Shown one piece after another: positions 1 to 13,600 of a DNA stretch of 64,000 nt. Numbering within the stretch: the stretch's first letter is position 1; each line of letters opens with the position of its first letter. The stretch lies in NCBI GenBank assembly GCA_036971715.1, contig JAVHJL010000003.1, forward strand, positions 1,736,001 through 1,800,000. Reading direction: 5' to 3'. This DNA comes from Arthrobotrys musiformis. Taxonomy: Eukaryota > Ascomycota > Orbiliomycetes > Orbiliales > Orbiliaceae. The notes under the pieces are model-generated. The model was not told the origin of the DNA, did no database searches, and worked only from the letters and a program-made list of their open reading frames with translations. Both the position numbers and the translations under genes were made by a program.

Positions 1-541
1 AACAATAGTTGGGCAACTCGGATTCCAGGTTAGATTAACCCGATGTCCCTGAGGACCTTAGAATAGCTGAATCAACTCTATTTTACTCCGTGTTTTCTTT
101 CTTTCTATTTCCGAGACGTATATACCGTCATGAGTGTATTGTTGGCCCTAGTATAGATTAATTTTAGAAGGTTGGGAAACCCATTTCAAAATGTTAGAAG
201 TAGAAACGAAGAGAAAAGTGAGTGGGGTAATTAATCCGCAGAGGCTTCTTTGTTGTAAAATTTCCCGTTTCTATAAACGGCTCCAGGCCAGGGCGGTACC
301 GGTGGGTAATCGGTATGTCCATTAACTCGAACGCCTGTTGGAGGTTATGGCACATCTAATCTCATTTGTGAGATTGTGATGAATTCCGCAGGGCAAGTTT
401 CATCAACCATACATATGCCGTGATAGGAGCCTTTTGTTGCCAAATAGTGCTACGCATTGCGGAATGCTTGTACCTACCTACTATAGACACATCCTTCGCC
501 TATCGATTTGATAGGGAGCTCGGGAAAGAAGGGATTGCTGG

Positions 542-586
<45 letters not shown>

Positions 587-1590
587 CGTTACGACTAGGC
601 TAGGGCCATGCTGGTTGATACATTACATGGCATATGCCAATGCAGGTACATTTTTTTTCTCTCCCGTCTCTCTAAAGCGTTGCGCTGTGTAAAAACTCTA
701 GCTTGTAAATTCCTGGAAGTGGCCAAAAGGAATCCTTTTGACAGCTGGAATGATTTGCAGAATGCGCGATTATGACAGCGGGCCCGGGCTGGAACCAGAC
801 GCCGGACCACAAACGGCAATATTGAAGAAATTTCGAAAAAAATTAACCTGGTTTTTCGGAAACTCGGTAGAATCGTCGGTGATAGACATCCACGATGCTT
901 TGTTGGTTCATGGTCGCTGTTGGAAGCTATAAAAAAATATATATCCTAGGCTAGCGAAAAATTTATAACTCTAAGTCCCTTGGCTCTACGGCCGTTATTC
1001 TGAAACCGCTGATCGAACGTTGACGGCTATGTCTACACCAGCCAACGTTGGCCCAAGACTAACTTTAGCTATTGTTTCGGGTGAATCATTCGTCCGTGGG
1101 GGGCACACGGTCTCATTCATTGATTTATCTCTTATCACATACGTATTTGGACCTGAAATTTTTGTTCAACGTGTATTTCGTCATGACTCTGCCCTGTAAC
1201 CAGGTAATTTATGCCCGGGAAGATATGCACACAATTGACAGACGCTAAAATAAACCCGATATGTATAGGATGTCGCCAAAACGGTAAAATGGAGCTGGGA
1301 AATTTGGGGGAGAGGTACATGATTGATGATATAGTCAAGGATATGGCTATGATTTTAGATACAAAGTTATATGAACCCAGAAGGGTTTAGGATAAAGATT
1401 AAAATATATGTTGAAAAGAACTAAAGAATTAAAACAAAGGAAATTCGTTGAGAAGTAAACCTAACCAGGGCTACCAAAATCCCGCAAAAACTAGTCAAGA
1501 ATACCCATTTCAAGTCGGGAGAGAAAAAATATAAAGAAAAGAAAAAGTTTTAGAAATGCGAAGCGCAGCTAGCTGCAACTAAGTGCGAAT
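1..1590. other. Intergenic region, no gene recognised
   Basis: No open frame here combines an ATG start, usable splice sites and a recognisable protein. The notable element is an uninterrupted A tract near 542-584. The right end is the 3' flank of the purine permease gene, which is transcribed towards it on the minus strand. The sequence is AT-rich with no duplicated ends suggesting a transposon. Confidence 0.6.
542..584. repeat. Poly(A) homopolymer tract of about 43 nt
   Basis: This is an uninterrupted run of about 43 A residues. I see no retroelement open frame or target-site duplication next to it, so it is better read as a simple repeat than as the tail of a retroposed copy. Its exact length may be affected by sequencing or assembly slippage. 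Confidence 0.9.
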
Positions 1591-3612
1591 CTATTGGCTT
1601 GGCTGCGATCGATGTCCGCTATCACGGCCCTCGAAATCGCCCTTGCCAGAAGCAACAGAGTTGAGCTCCATAATTTGATCCTTGCCAGGTGTCACCCAGA
1701 ATCTCTTCTCTCCACGAATAGCTCGGATGAACCATGGTGTCGCCGCGTTTTCTGGGAGCTTGTAGGTCCAGTACTCCTTGAGGTCCTCGTCGGCTGGCTT
1801 GATTCTTCCTCCACTAATAAGCTTAATGAGGAAGGCACCTCCGTTGAGAACGGTGTAGCAAAGGATACCGGCGATAAGACCATAGGCGATAGAGTAGGAG
1901 AATGGCATGAAGATGAGAGTGGCGAAGGCGGGAATTGCATCGCCGGCGTAGTTCCAGTTGATACCCATGACAGCCTTCATCATCATGCAACCGACAAGCA
2001 TGAGAGCACCTCCAGTAGCCCATGGTGGGATACTAGCGAAAATTGGAGCGAAGAAGATGGCAATGAAAAAACAAAAACCGGCGGACATGGCGGCGAGACC
2101 GGTCTTGGCGCCTTGGGCGATACCAGCACCAGATTCGATGAAAGCGGTGACTGGAGAAGTTCCCAAGAGGGCGCCAATGGAAATCATGGTAGCGTCAGTG
2201 GTATAGGCGATAGTTTGTCGTTCAAAGTCACCAGTTTCTGGATCGACGACACCGCAGAAACGGACCATGGAGTAGAGAGTACCAGTGACATCGAGAATAT
2301 CAACATAGAGGAAAGTGAACAAAGCTATAATCAATCAGTCAAAAGCTCGTTTTGATATGGGAGAGAGTTTGAGTATACATACCCAAGGCGAATTGGGCGC
2401 CGTCACCAGTGAGCTTCCATTCTTGCGGCACGAGAATAGTTTCGATGGGATGGAAGGTAACAACTTTCTTGAAGAAGTCAAATTTGAGATCACCAGTACC
2501 GGCTGGGTCGTGGGGGAAGAAAGTGAAGTTGGTGCCTCGTGGCCAAGAAAAGATTGAAACGAGGAGGATTCCAATGATCATAGCGCTCTTGACTTTGTAC
2601 ATCATCAACATCTATTATTTGACGAGAATCGTTAGTTTGCCGTATCTCAAAAGCCAGACCTCATCTGTTCAGGATTTTGGCAACTTACAGCCGTGAGAAG
2701 AGTTCCCAACATGAAACCAATCCACATAGTTGGATTGCCGAGTTTGTGGCTGGTACATTCCCCAAACTCATTCCTGAACTCGTCGAGACAGCCACCCAAC
2801 TCAACTGGAGTCGCTTGGGCGCCGTTGATAGCACCAATACCGGCAGAGTTGGTGAGACCGATGAAGCATAGATACAGACCGATACCAGCACCGCAGGCGA
2901 TTTTGATCGAATTTGGAATAATTCGGGCGAGCCACTGACGAAGACCAAAGACTGAAAGGGCGACGAAAATCAATCCTTCGATGAAGACCGCGGTCATGGC
3001 CATACGATAGCTGACTGGCCCATTTCCGTGGAAGCCGACGACTTGGTAGGTGAAGTAAGCATTGATACCCATACCAGGAGCCAAAGCAATTGGCAAGTTT
3101 GCGAAAAGACCCATGCAAAAGCTGGAAAGGGCGGAGATTGCCGCGGTGGCAGTAATCAAATCACGTTGGAGGACGATAAGGCATTGTTTGTATTCATCAG
3201 ACGCAAGGCAGTAAGGGTCCTCTTCGCGATTTTCGCACTCGCAAGTGCCTCCGGACTGTGTAATAATGGTTGAATTGACGGAGATAATGTATGCCATAGC
3301 TACAAGGAAGGAACACGTTAGATCCCATGTTGATACTTTGATATCTTCGAGCGCTGTGGGGATATGATTGAGTAATTAATACATACTAAAAAATATGGTA
3401 ATTCCGGCACGGATTTCATTCAGAAATCGGGCACCTTGTCGGGCTTTTGGCTACATAGATATTCAATAGTCATTAGTCGCTGAAAGCGGCTGAAATGGGA
3501 CACGGATGTTATTTCATACGTGAGTAGAGCCCTCCAAGCGGAAATAATGTCCAACGGGCGTAGCAGCGACGGCATTGTCGACGGTCTCGACCCATCTCCT
3601 GATGGCCTCCAT
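1591..3612 (-). CDS. azgA: AzgA-type purine (adenine/guanine/hypoxanthine) permease
   Basis: The gene has five exons on the minus strand: 3612-3520, 3450-3387, 3299-2689, 2611-2383 and 2324-1591. All junctions are GT/AG and in frame, giving 576 residues, close to the roughly 580 of Aspergillus nidulans AzgA. The N-terminus (GHYFRLEGSTH, then GARFLNEIRAGITIFFTMAY) leads into the family's first membrane segment with the motif TMAYIISVNSTII at about residues 53-65. Further segments include the GLYLCFIGLTNSAGIG, DILDVTGTLYS and GTSPVTAFIESGAGIAQGAKTG stretches, the last two typical of the AzgA/PbuG branch of proton-coupled nucleobase transporters. The family imports adenine, guanine and hypoxanthine at the plasma membrane. 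The nearest gene is 4.9 kb away, so it stands alone. The family call is firm; the exact substrate range is inferred. Confidence 0.95.
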
Positions 3613-6600
3613 GTCTCTAAGTATCTATAGAGAAGCGTCTATATGTCGACTCTGCGTTGAAGTGTCGTATATTTACTTAGCGAGCCAATTCGAGAAGTTA
3701 AGCTTTCCTGCGTTACAGTATACTGGTGTATGATACCAGTATTGTATCGACGACAAAAGTCGTGTGAAAGCAAAATACAAGAATGAATAAAATTCAACGA
3801 CAAGAATGGATAGTGGTCGTGAGATCGAATGCTTTGCCCTCGGAAAAATCCAGACCACCAGGCGGGCGGTCGAGAGCTTTTTGTATAGCATGCCGAAGGT
3901 CGTTCCAAAGCCTGGGGCCCAACTTGCGGGTCTCAGTCTACTCGCTCAACAAGGCAATTGGGAGAACAAAATTACATGCGATCGCCTTTCAAACGGGAAA
4001 CCTGCGCAAGACCGAATTGAAACCTCCTCTGGGCTTCTTTCTTGCTCAGATTCAGACGCCATTTTTTTTTTTCTTTTGCGCTCGTCCCTGGTATTGTCCC
4101 CTTCTTTGCAACTCCTGTGCATGGAGGGGTTCTGTGTGTGTGTGTGTGATGGGAGGATGTCTCTTTCGACTCGCCTGTGTCAACTCGGGAAGAAAAAAAA
4201 AAAAAAAAAAGGTTCTGATATCTGAAGGAAAAAGAAAAACTGCAGTGCCCAGAGATACACATTTTTTGAATGCTTCCAATTTGTTCGCTGTTCTACACTC
4301 CCCACGCTCCGGTTGCCTGTGCCCAGAGTCTTGTCCTTCAATGGGGACCCACTTGGACCCCACAATGCCAGCCCGCCGAACGTTACCCACGTCTTCTTAG
4401 TCTCGATCGGAGCCTACCTAACCCTGTCGGACAGCTTCGGTATCAGAAATACAACTGCTTCCAGTCCATATATATGCCGGATAGGTAATGGCCGAAAGAT
4501 CCAAACCGATATGAACGTAATAGTTCAGCTGCTAACCGTATTTTGACCATAGTACTATCAAAAGGCCTGTTCCTGTTCCTGGGAAGCAAGGGATTCTTCG
4601 AATCAAGGAGAGAAGCGGTAGACTTCGAAGGCTTGGAAAAGCGTTTGTCCATGCCAGAGTCCAGCTGCCTCGATGGAGGTAATTCCGGACCATATCCACA
4701 TCTGAGACGAGGAGTATCTAAGAAATCTTATCATGAATACCAAGTTATCATTTTTTGCCATGCAGTAGACTGCATTGCATAAACTGCATGACACTCGGGC
4801 AAACTGCTTTCTCGCGGTATCCGCCGCAACCCTGCACTGAAGACGACCTAATTTGGCGATGATGGGCCCCCATATTCCCTTCCCCCCCATTTTATTGACA
4901 AGTTGTATAAGCTTCATTGATAATAAGAGGCGGATTATCAGTCTTGGTATTTTTGATACGAAAATGCATAGGCTTCCAGTCGCCTCTATCGCTGTCGACG
5001 GGTGCCGCTGCATCTGGGATGGGCCGATAAGCAAGATAAGTTAAAGCTATCGCTAGGCTCCTCACCAGACCCACCAAAAAATGATATGAGAAACCGCCGA
5101 CAACCGTCAAGAAACTGCCCGATTCTCGGATCATAATCAGTTACTTTTCCAGTTGACTCTCATTTGGACACTTCATACGGCGAACTCGCGAAGTTGGGTG
5201 GCGCGACCACGCGAACTTAACGACGCCCTTGCTTCCTTCAGACGGCTTGATCTGGGATAAAACGAAAGGCGGGAAACATATGCTTGCCTGCCCCTTCATA
5301 GATCGCAGGAGACACCAGTAGGAAGTATTACCAATATGATGTTCGATGCAAGGGTTAAGGGTCTGTTCTCTCAGGAATCGAATCAACGATGTCCCATTAC
5401 TGGAGCGGAGGCATGACGGCAAGACCGAGACCTAGGCCCAGAAGACAGCAGCTCATGAAAATCCTGCAAGCAATACCGCAATGCTCCAAAAAAAACTCCG
5501 ACCAACCACAGCCTCGGGCTGCAAATATTTTGGGAATATTGATATCGATTGCTTTATGCCGCACATATGTACATGCAAATTCAAGTTTGTTCATGTAATG
5601 ATAATTATAAAAATAAATTATATATAAAAAAAAAAAAACTTTGATGAGGGTTTCGAATTTTGTTTTGCTTTGCGTGGTATACTAGGAGCATACATGTTGG
5701 CCTCGGGTCACAGCCTCGGTCTGGGCTAGGTTGAGTTACGGGAAAGGAACTCTTCTCCTGGCCAGCCTTGAATGTCAACACGGGAGACATAAACTTCAAG
5801 GAATGCCCTTACATCAAAGGCCGTCCTTGGATTCTAATGCATACGATCCATGACCATACCCTAGAATATCTCGTTTGACTGGCGAAGGGACCAAGACATC
5901 TTCATTTCCATGTTGTTTTAGTCCAGGTAAGCCTCAGATTATAACCTCCTGCCTCAAACAAGTTGGGCTACCGATAACGTGACAGTCAAAGACTCTCGAA
6001 AGAGACAATCCTTCCGAGATTATAGATGAGACTGTAGTTATATTGGGAAACACCCGATATTGCTGATATTACTGGGCCTACCACGTTTTGCTCTATCTTA
6101 GTATTGATAATTTATAGATACCCCGCTCACGGCTTTTGTTTCACGGCAATGTCGGAAATCTTCTTGACCACAACAAAGGGTCGATATCATATATATAACT
6201 ATCTATAGATGATGCCGTCTCCGAACCCTTAAGCTCGAACCCTTCGGAGCAGTGGAAGCCTACAGCACTATCCGTATGTACATGTAAGTACATACATACA
6301 AACCGCGAACCCAAAATATCTCGGGGAAAAGAGACATCCATGGGTAATATAAATTAACAGCCAAACGATACTATGATCAAGAACGCAAATGATCATATGC
6401 GTGAAGGCGGCATCAATCCCATGCGTGCTATTGAACAAACAACGCCTGCAGACATTTGCAGATCTGCTGCGCCGCACTAGACACTAGTATACATACTTTT
6501 TGAACATACTTGAGGTTCGACGAATTCTCGACTCTCCCGCCTGTTTAGGGCATCTAGACGTTTGATGTTCGACGCTGCCGCCCAACACATGATCCCACCA

Positions 6601-8523
6601 TTGAAGATCCGTTTTCGACCTAACTCTTCAAGAACGAGCGGCTTGCAGACGATGTTGGAAGAATCACATATGCGTGACAGGAACCAACAGCGATATCGGT
6701 TGCGGGAAGTTCTGGCCCGGAATTGTGAGTAGCAGCATTTTTCTGTATCCGTCCCAAGTGTCCTACCACCCGCGCTGCACCAGCCATTGCTACATAAACA
6801 TGCAACGTCTCGAAAACGAAATAAAGCACTGCGTGAGCATCCTGATGGGTACAACAAGAGTTCCAAAATCAGGACTTCGACGCTAGGTACCCATATTTTG
6901 TAATGCTTAGTCCACGAAATGAGCTGAGGCCTCTTGATTGTGGGAACAAACCGTTCGAAGTCGTCGGCTAAGCGACGCCACTAAAAGCGAAATCGAGAGC
7001 CCTGTACAATTTGTGTTTTGTGTGTACCTAATATCCCGAGTTCATCTGTGCGGCCGCTACAACGTACGCAGCGATGCAGCGGGCCTCCCAAACATTAAAT
7101 GTACCCCCCAGGATAGCGGTTGATCATTCCTTGAAACTAGTAGGAGAGATGCGTGATGCGGAAGCCAGGAGTACGAAATATCAGTGTCTTCCATTCTAGT
7201 ATGTTGAAAATATATCATAGAGCAGTCGGAACAGGGAGCGCAGGAGTTCAGCTACCGTTTCCAGCCAGACACTGCCAAAGACACAACTTTTTTGCAACAT
7301 CATAAGTATACGAAGGGCCCTGCCAGACTGTCTGTCCTAAGCAACTTACAAAAAAGTTGTGTACGATCGCACAATCTCACCGAGCTCGACGCCGGCCCGT
7401 TCTGATTCGATTCTGATTCCATCGATTGACACCAAATCGCGCGGGTCTTGCAACCTGTTCAAGTTCAGCACACTTTGCAGCAATATCATTGGACCATTGA
7501 TGCATTGGATTCCTCAATAGTCGCTGCTTGTGTATCCTGAGGACCTGAATCCAAACCGCGTCGCATGCCCGATTTTCATTGAGCACACTAATTTACAGGG
7601 CTTTCGAAGTCGTCTAGATCCTATCAACCAAAAAAAAAACTAAGACCTAGCGGAGCGGGCAGCTCCAGTTGTTTAATTATCTCGTCCTCCCGACCTAGAA
7701 CTACTCCTTCAGCATTTAATCCTCCCACCTGCCTCTACTTTCAATCCAATAGTTGATCCCCAGGCGATAAAGGGTATTTCTCAAATATATTTCAAGGCCC
7801 AACAAGCTCATATTATCCTCTCCTTCCCTCTTTTCTATAAACCTCGTCGCATCGTTGTTTCCTACGCTCGAGGGTCTGCCCGGTTAAGTCCCTGCCCGAA
7901 GTCTTGTCCAGGTCGGCTGCCTGGCATCTTCGACCGAGGCCCACTTCGAGAACTTTTTAGCTAAGACCCCGAACCGTACTCCAAACACCCACGACGCCTT
8001 AGAAGCCTCATATGCATGCACCGTCGATGTCATAGCCCGAATTTCGCAAAGAGTAAAAAAAGGCACCACACCTCGGACCTACATACATAGAACCCGCCCC
8101 CAAGAAATTTTTTTCTTCTTTTTTTTCTAACGGCGTGAAGAAAAAAAAAAAAGAAGAAGAAAAAGAAAGGAAGAAAGAACAGAGAAGGTGCCTTGATATT
8201 TTCCGAGCACGCCAGAGCAAAAGGAAAAATCCGAACTAGACTCTTGTTTGAGAGTGTGGGATTTGATTTTCCGATATAATCCTCTCCTGGAAGCAAGTTT
8301 CTGGACTACTATCGTATCAGTTCCTGGGCTTGAGATTAGACCAGACTCCCGGAATCCCCAACGTTACAACGCAGACTTTGATTAAGCCCCGCTGGATTCT
8401 GTCGATATCACGGGGAGGTATCTCGACGAACACGTTTTGGCGTTTTAGACATCACTGTACAGCCTTTATATTTGCCGCTCGAGGGGTTTTTTTACACGTT
8501 TAAACGCTCCGTCGCACTTCGCA
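3613..8523. other. 4.9 kb intergenic region, mostly unassigned
   Basis: This lies head-to-head between the permease (minus) and the methyltransferase-like gene (plus), so it should hold both promoters. It contains a (GT)n microsatellite near 4133-4149, A tracts near 4193-4210 and 8143-8154, and pyrimidine-rich sequence just before 8524. Minus-strand open frames around 4600-5600 and 6480-6870 look faintly protein-like but could not be joined into a gene. I see nothing else supported. Confidence 0.5.
4133..4149. repeat. (GT)n microsatellite
   Basis: A short dinucleotide GT repeat in the upstream region of the permease gene. No function is suggested by its context. Confidence 0.8.
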
Positions 8524-10662
8524 ATGTTTGGCACAGTTGGTTTCGAGTATGGCGATCCTCGAGACAGGGAAACAGTGGGTCAACGGAAAAACAGGAAAGC
8601 TTCAGAAAGGGAGGGATCTGTCTTGACCAACAATTCGAGTGAGCGGTCTTCGTCACCGGCCCCTAGTTCAAATAGGAAGCCTTCATCGACGACATCATCA
8701 AGCGCCGGGAGCCAGAAGCAGGCAGCTCCAAGCATAGTATCACAGAAACCCAAAAGTCGATTTGGTTTCTTTGGAGGCAAGTCTAAAGATGCGCCACAAG
8801 ATAAGAAGAGCTCGGCCTCGACGGGCGAAGGGGAAAATATCACCCCAGAGCCAAAGATTAGTTTGCTGGCGCTAGACACTGCTTCACTACAGCCACCGAA
8901 GCCAGTAAATGGTGGGCGAATCTATAATCAACATACGCCACCTTCGTCTGAACATGATATTTCGCGGCAACCTCCAATGCCACCGCCTAGCGTCCCAGTA
9001 CCTCCAACCCCAGATAGTAAGTAAACTTGTCTTCAATATCGATGCATCGTTTGTTATGTCCGTGCTATTACTAACTTAACGCCATTGTCTATCAGCCGTA
9101 GAAGGCCCAGCCGTACATCGCACTCGCCAATTCCCCGTTACAAATCAAAGGATTGCATCAGATTTCAATCTACGACCCATATTAACTAGCAGCTCCGATG
9201 AGATCTCGCCGTCATCACCAAAGTCTGGAAGAATTGCGCCTTTGGGAAGTGGAATTGACTCTAATCAATCACATATCGAAACGATTGATCATTCTCTCCA
9301 ATCCTTCTATATTGCAGAACATGAGACGAATTACAAATTTAGGCCTGGCACTAGGGACCGTATGCATCCAAAACCTCAACCAATTCAAACACAAGGCCAC
9401 TTTCAGGCTCATGCCCAACCTCAACTCCAAACCCAAGCGCAGCACCAAGCCCAAATTATGCACCAGTACCAATGGCCAGTCGCCCATACGACTAATAGTG
9501 GAGTCACGCCTACTTCCGCAGGCTTACCTTCATATGATACTCTTGGCTACTCTCACCAATTAACATTGGACAGCAAACCAACACCGTCGATGAGGTCTGC
9601 GAGCCGGAGCATGAGTGAGAAAGCGCCTCCTTCAGCACACGGAAGGAGTAGTTTCCAAGCTGCCTTACAAAAGATGGAAAATGCCGGCCTGAAGATTATG
9701 TTTAAACGGCTGAGTGAAGATTGGAGCAGCGGTGCTCAGGACTCCGATAACACTATGTTACAGGAGGTTGCATTTGAACAAAGGCTTTGGGCTTTGGTGG
9801 CTGCTGAATGGTTGACTTTCGGGAAGTCCCTCCAAAGCGATGCGCACGAGTACCTTCTAGATGCACATATCACGGATGGAAGACGGCTACTACACCTTCA
9901 TGGTTCTGCTGGTAAGTTAATTTTACAAGATTTGGGGTTTTGAATCGGTGGCTAAATTCTAATTTATACACAGCTGATGGCTGGGTCCTCGCCGCCAAAT
10001 ACCCAAACGTCACCGTTTACTCTGTTTCTTCTCAGGATATCTCTAATCCGCCCTGCCAATGGTCCGCACCTCTCAACCACCATGCGCTCTTCATCCCACA
10101 GCCAAACTCGCCCCTCCCGTTCCCAGACAATTATTTCGATGTAATCTCCACAAAATCTTTCCCTAGCATCCTTCGTCTCTCCGAATGGATTCCCATCTTG
10201 CGAGAGTGCAATCGTGTCCTCCGCCCCGGCGGTTGGATCGAGCTTCAAATTGTTGATCCGGTGCTTACCAAACAAGGCGAGCTCCTCCGCGAATGGCTCG
10301 ACGCTAGAATCATTCGTGAAATGTTGGAGGACAGCTATGCCATAAAACCTTCGGATGATGTCCTTGGATTTTTACAAGAAACGGGGTTCGACAACGTCAA
10401 GAGAAGCAGAATTGCTCTCCCCGCGTCTTTCAACCCCAAGCTAAAAAATATAGCCCGCGGGCAGGGTCCCGACCCCGATGCGGCAAGAGTTATGGTTCTG
10501 GTTGGCAGACATTTTTACGAGGAACTTTACAAAGGGTTCAATCCTATCATGAGTGGTCCTGGCGGTGACCATTTATGGTGGCAGAATAAAGCCATCAAAC
10601 ACGAATGTGAAGTCCTGAATACCTGTTTTGGACTAACATTCGCATTCGCCCAGAAGATATAA
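8524..10662 (+). CDS. Methyltransferase-like protein with disordered N-terminus and degenerate SAM motif I
   Basis: There are three exons, 8524-9016, 9096-9911 and 9974-10662, with GTAAGT donors and CAG acceptors, giving 665 residues. Residues 1 to about 330 are low-complexity (Ser/Pro/Lys/Gln-rich, with PPMPPPSVPVPPTPD near 150-164) and probably disordered. The C-terminal part resembles a class I SAM-dependent methyltransferase: PFPDNYFDVISTKSFPSILR is the acidic motif region and RECNRVLRPGGWIELQ, at about 515-525, is the motif seen before the substrate-binding part. Where motif I (normally DxGxGxG) should lie, the sequence reads LLHLHGSAADGWVLAAKYPN, without the canonical acidic residue and glycines, and the second intron falls inside this stretch. 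It may be a divergent enzyme or a non-catalytic relative. The start is the first ATG of the open frame, after a pyrimidine-rich leader. The specific role is unknown. Confidence 0.85.
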
Positions 10663-13600
10663 CGTCGATAAAATTATAAAACTAGGACAGGTTTCGGAAG
10701 GTATTTTATTATCATGTCACAAAAGTTTCCTTACTCTATTGCGTCTACATATTTATTTTCGTTTCTTTTGTATCAATAAATTTCTAGATATCCTTTTTTT
10801 GTTGTTGTCATTGGAGAAAGTTTGTGCTGGATTAATGGTGGATCACTGGCGTTCTTCATATGATCATTCGACGGAGTTTTCCTTTTGTGGCTTTTTTGCT
10901 TCGACATATATTCTTCTGTTACTCTATTTTTACAACCTATTATTACTTATACTACGACGGGCCCCATGGAGAACGGTTCACCTGATCCAATACTCTATTT
11001 CTTTGCCATCTATTCACAAAGTACTTAACTTTCAATTTCCTAAAAACATAATTTTTCCTGCCGCTTTTTCCTCTTGTGTTGTATCATACCGTTGTTCTTT
11101 AAACCGTCAACTTTGAGCTTCATGCACAGCTGGTTCTGGGTATTCGAGCTCTCTGATTCTCTGACAAATAGTATCACTTCAATCGAATCTTAATGTCTCT
11201 ATTTCCTACTTTTGCCCCATCGCATCGGCCATCGTGGAATTTCTCCTATGGTAGGGGCAAATAGAAAAAAAGAATATTCGCCAGAATGTCTCAGTTGTTT
11301 TTGCTGTTCTGTGTATGCAGCTGGAGTATTCCACTTAGAATTCTATCATGTGCTTCCCGAGCCCGTGGTCCAAAAGAACAGCAGAACAGTTAAGGTTTGA
11401 AACCTGCCCGAAATCGACCATGAACACAATACTATTATCAAGGGAGGGGAGGGAGAAAAAAAATGTCTTGAGAGATATATCTTCCCTTCGCCGCTCTAAT
11501 CTTATCCCACGAGTCGGGTTTCGAATGGAAAATTCGATGACAAAAGGAAAGAAACACAAAGGGTCTTTTTTTTATTTATTTTAGACATGGAACAGTTCTC
11601 GAAGTAAACTCCCATGCATGAACAAATTTCACTCTTTTTTCACTCTCTTGTTCCGGAGTACATCCAGCCGTCAAGTGAACTGTATATTCCACTAATGTAT
11701 CTGTGGGATTTTGTGACGTGTGGGAGTTTAAGGCAGCTGCGTACCGTTCGTGTGGTGGATCCCCCGCCACTCGGACAGGCTTTGCCCTTTTTGGGGCCGT
11801 TTGGCCGATAATAGTTTCGGTGGAGAAACATCCCTCGATATGGGTGCACGGGCTGCGCTGGGGGACGAAGCTCTTGGGAGCACTACTGGGTTGTTCCATT
11901 GGTTTCAACTAGTTAAAGTAAAGTTCTTTGTCAAGAGAATGCTTGGAACGACGCATTCAGGTCCGACTCGGGCCTCAAGAAGCTCACTAGTATTAGGCTG
12001 AGTTAGGGGTGTTTGATTATTCAGTGATTTGGTACGCAAGTACTTTCACATAGGGTCTTTTGATGCCTGCTGGAACTTGCCATTACTCCGTAATATATAC
12101 CCTGAGGCACGGGTCGGTAAGTAGACGGAAGTCACCAGATACTGGCGCTTATAGTAACTAGTCCAAACCGTACGTTAAATTAATATAATTATATCATTAA
12201 GATACTAGCACCAGGCTCAAGGAACAGAGACTTGCATATACAATAGCTACGGCCCCCATTGCATTGCATTAATATTGTCAGCTCTAGGTTATTAATAATA
12301 CATTGTCTCCTGGCGTGACTTAGAGTACGTATAGGTATACGAAGTACCGTCATGGGAGATGCCGTCTTTGTTCAGGGTTCGATCAAGAACGTGGCTCTTT
12401 CTCAAACAAACCTTCAATATGTCAATACAACGTTACCAAAGTGACCTAGGTTCCGCCTCGTTAGGCTTGGACCTCCGTCTCTTTCCCTACCTCCCTCTTA
12501 TGCATAAAAGCTCGTGTCAGACATGCGAGGATCCGTTGTGACGGTGCAGCGCCTACCGGCTCTATACAGTCGAATCTGTATAGCGCTATATCTGTGTGGT
12601 GACCGACTATTGTGAAAATGCGCGTGGGGTCCAGCGCTGGTGGTTTGAACTTTCCTGATAGGGATAATGACCTCTTTTGAGCTGTTACACAATGTCGGCC
12701 GGTGCCCAGTGTCCGTGGCTAAAAGACGTTACACGGATAAATGGTGGCCGCAGGCGCTGGGGATTATTTGCATGCGAAGGGCCCTAGGGGTTAACTGAGA
12801 AAGAAGCTGTGGCCTAGAAAGAATTTAGCCAGTGACGGTTGCCGCGTCAAATATATTAATATTAGGGAGGTAAAGTTCAACGGCTGTACAGCCTTTGAGA
12901 TGCCTCCCCTTGAATCGATCGAATTGCTTCGATAGTACAACATAACAAGACGTCGTATTTGCGATATCCTGTAATTTGTAGATCGCATATCGCCTTTAAA
13001 CTTTGAGTTCCCTTGGGGGGGATACCTTTTTAACTCCGGAATGGTAACAAGCCGCCTTGCGACCAATGAGGGTATATAGTATCGTCCAATACCATGTCTA
13101 CCAAGGGGCCAGTCAATTGAATTCATGAAAGGCCAAGCCGTCAGAATCGTACCTAGGTGCATGTTCTCAAGAGCCATTAGAATTTAATAGGAGGTGTGGT
13201 AGTACAAAAAATCCCAAGGAATTCGCATGGCCCACGGCGGCGGTGGGAGCCCGTCATTCAGAATTGGCGACCCCAATATCAATACAGAGGTATCCCAAAA
13301 AATCCAAAGCGGGGACGTTGGAGTTGCTCCAACAATACGCGGAAGATCAGCAATTATGCGGGGTTGGCGTTGGATGTTATCTCGTAAACCAAATGCTACT
13401 GTGTCTGTAGTACTATAGTGTTCTAATTAGCTCCTACGAGAGAGAAAATACTTAAACAGATACGTCTATTCCAAGAAAATCATGCTTAGGTACTAGATAT
13501 GTTAATTACTTAGTAGATATGGTACACTACGTATACACGTATATATGCATGGTGGGTGGATTTGGGCGGTTAGCTACAGCGCCGAGGTCTGATGCTGTTG

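Noticed and set aside
542..584. Poly(A) run as a retroposon tail
   Set aside because: No element body, reverse transcriptase frame or target-site duplication is seen beside it.
1594..2355. Plus-strand open frame of 253 codons across the permease
   Set aside because: It lies antisense to the last permease exons, which have clear family motifs and consistent splicing; this is a shadow frame.
4603..5594. Series of minus-strand frames with hydrophobic stretches
   Set aside because: I tried to join them as a membrane-protein gene, but donor and acceptor sites did not keep frame and no family was recognised.
6477..6866. Minus-strand frame of 129 codons and an overlapping second frame
   Set aside because: Neither frame could be joined to other exons, and the two overlap with no reason to prefer one; possibly a decayed gene but not supportable.
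12791..13177. Minus-strand ATG frame of 128 codons
   Set aside because: It has no family features, no second exon and no promoter-like context; this length occurs by chance in 64 kb.
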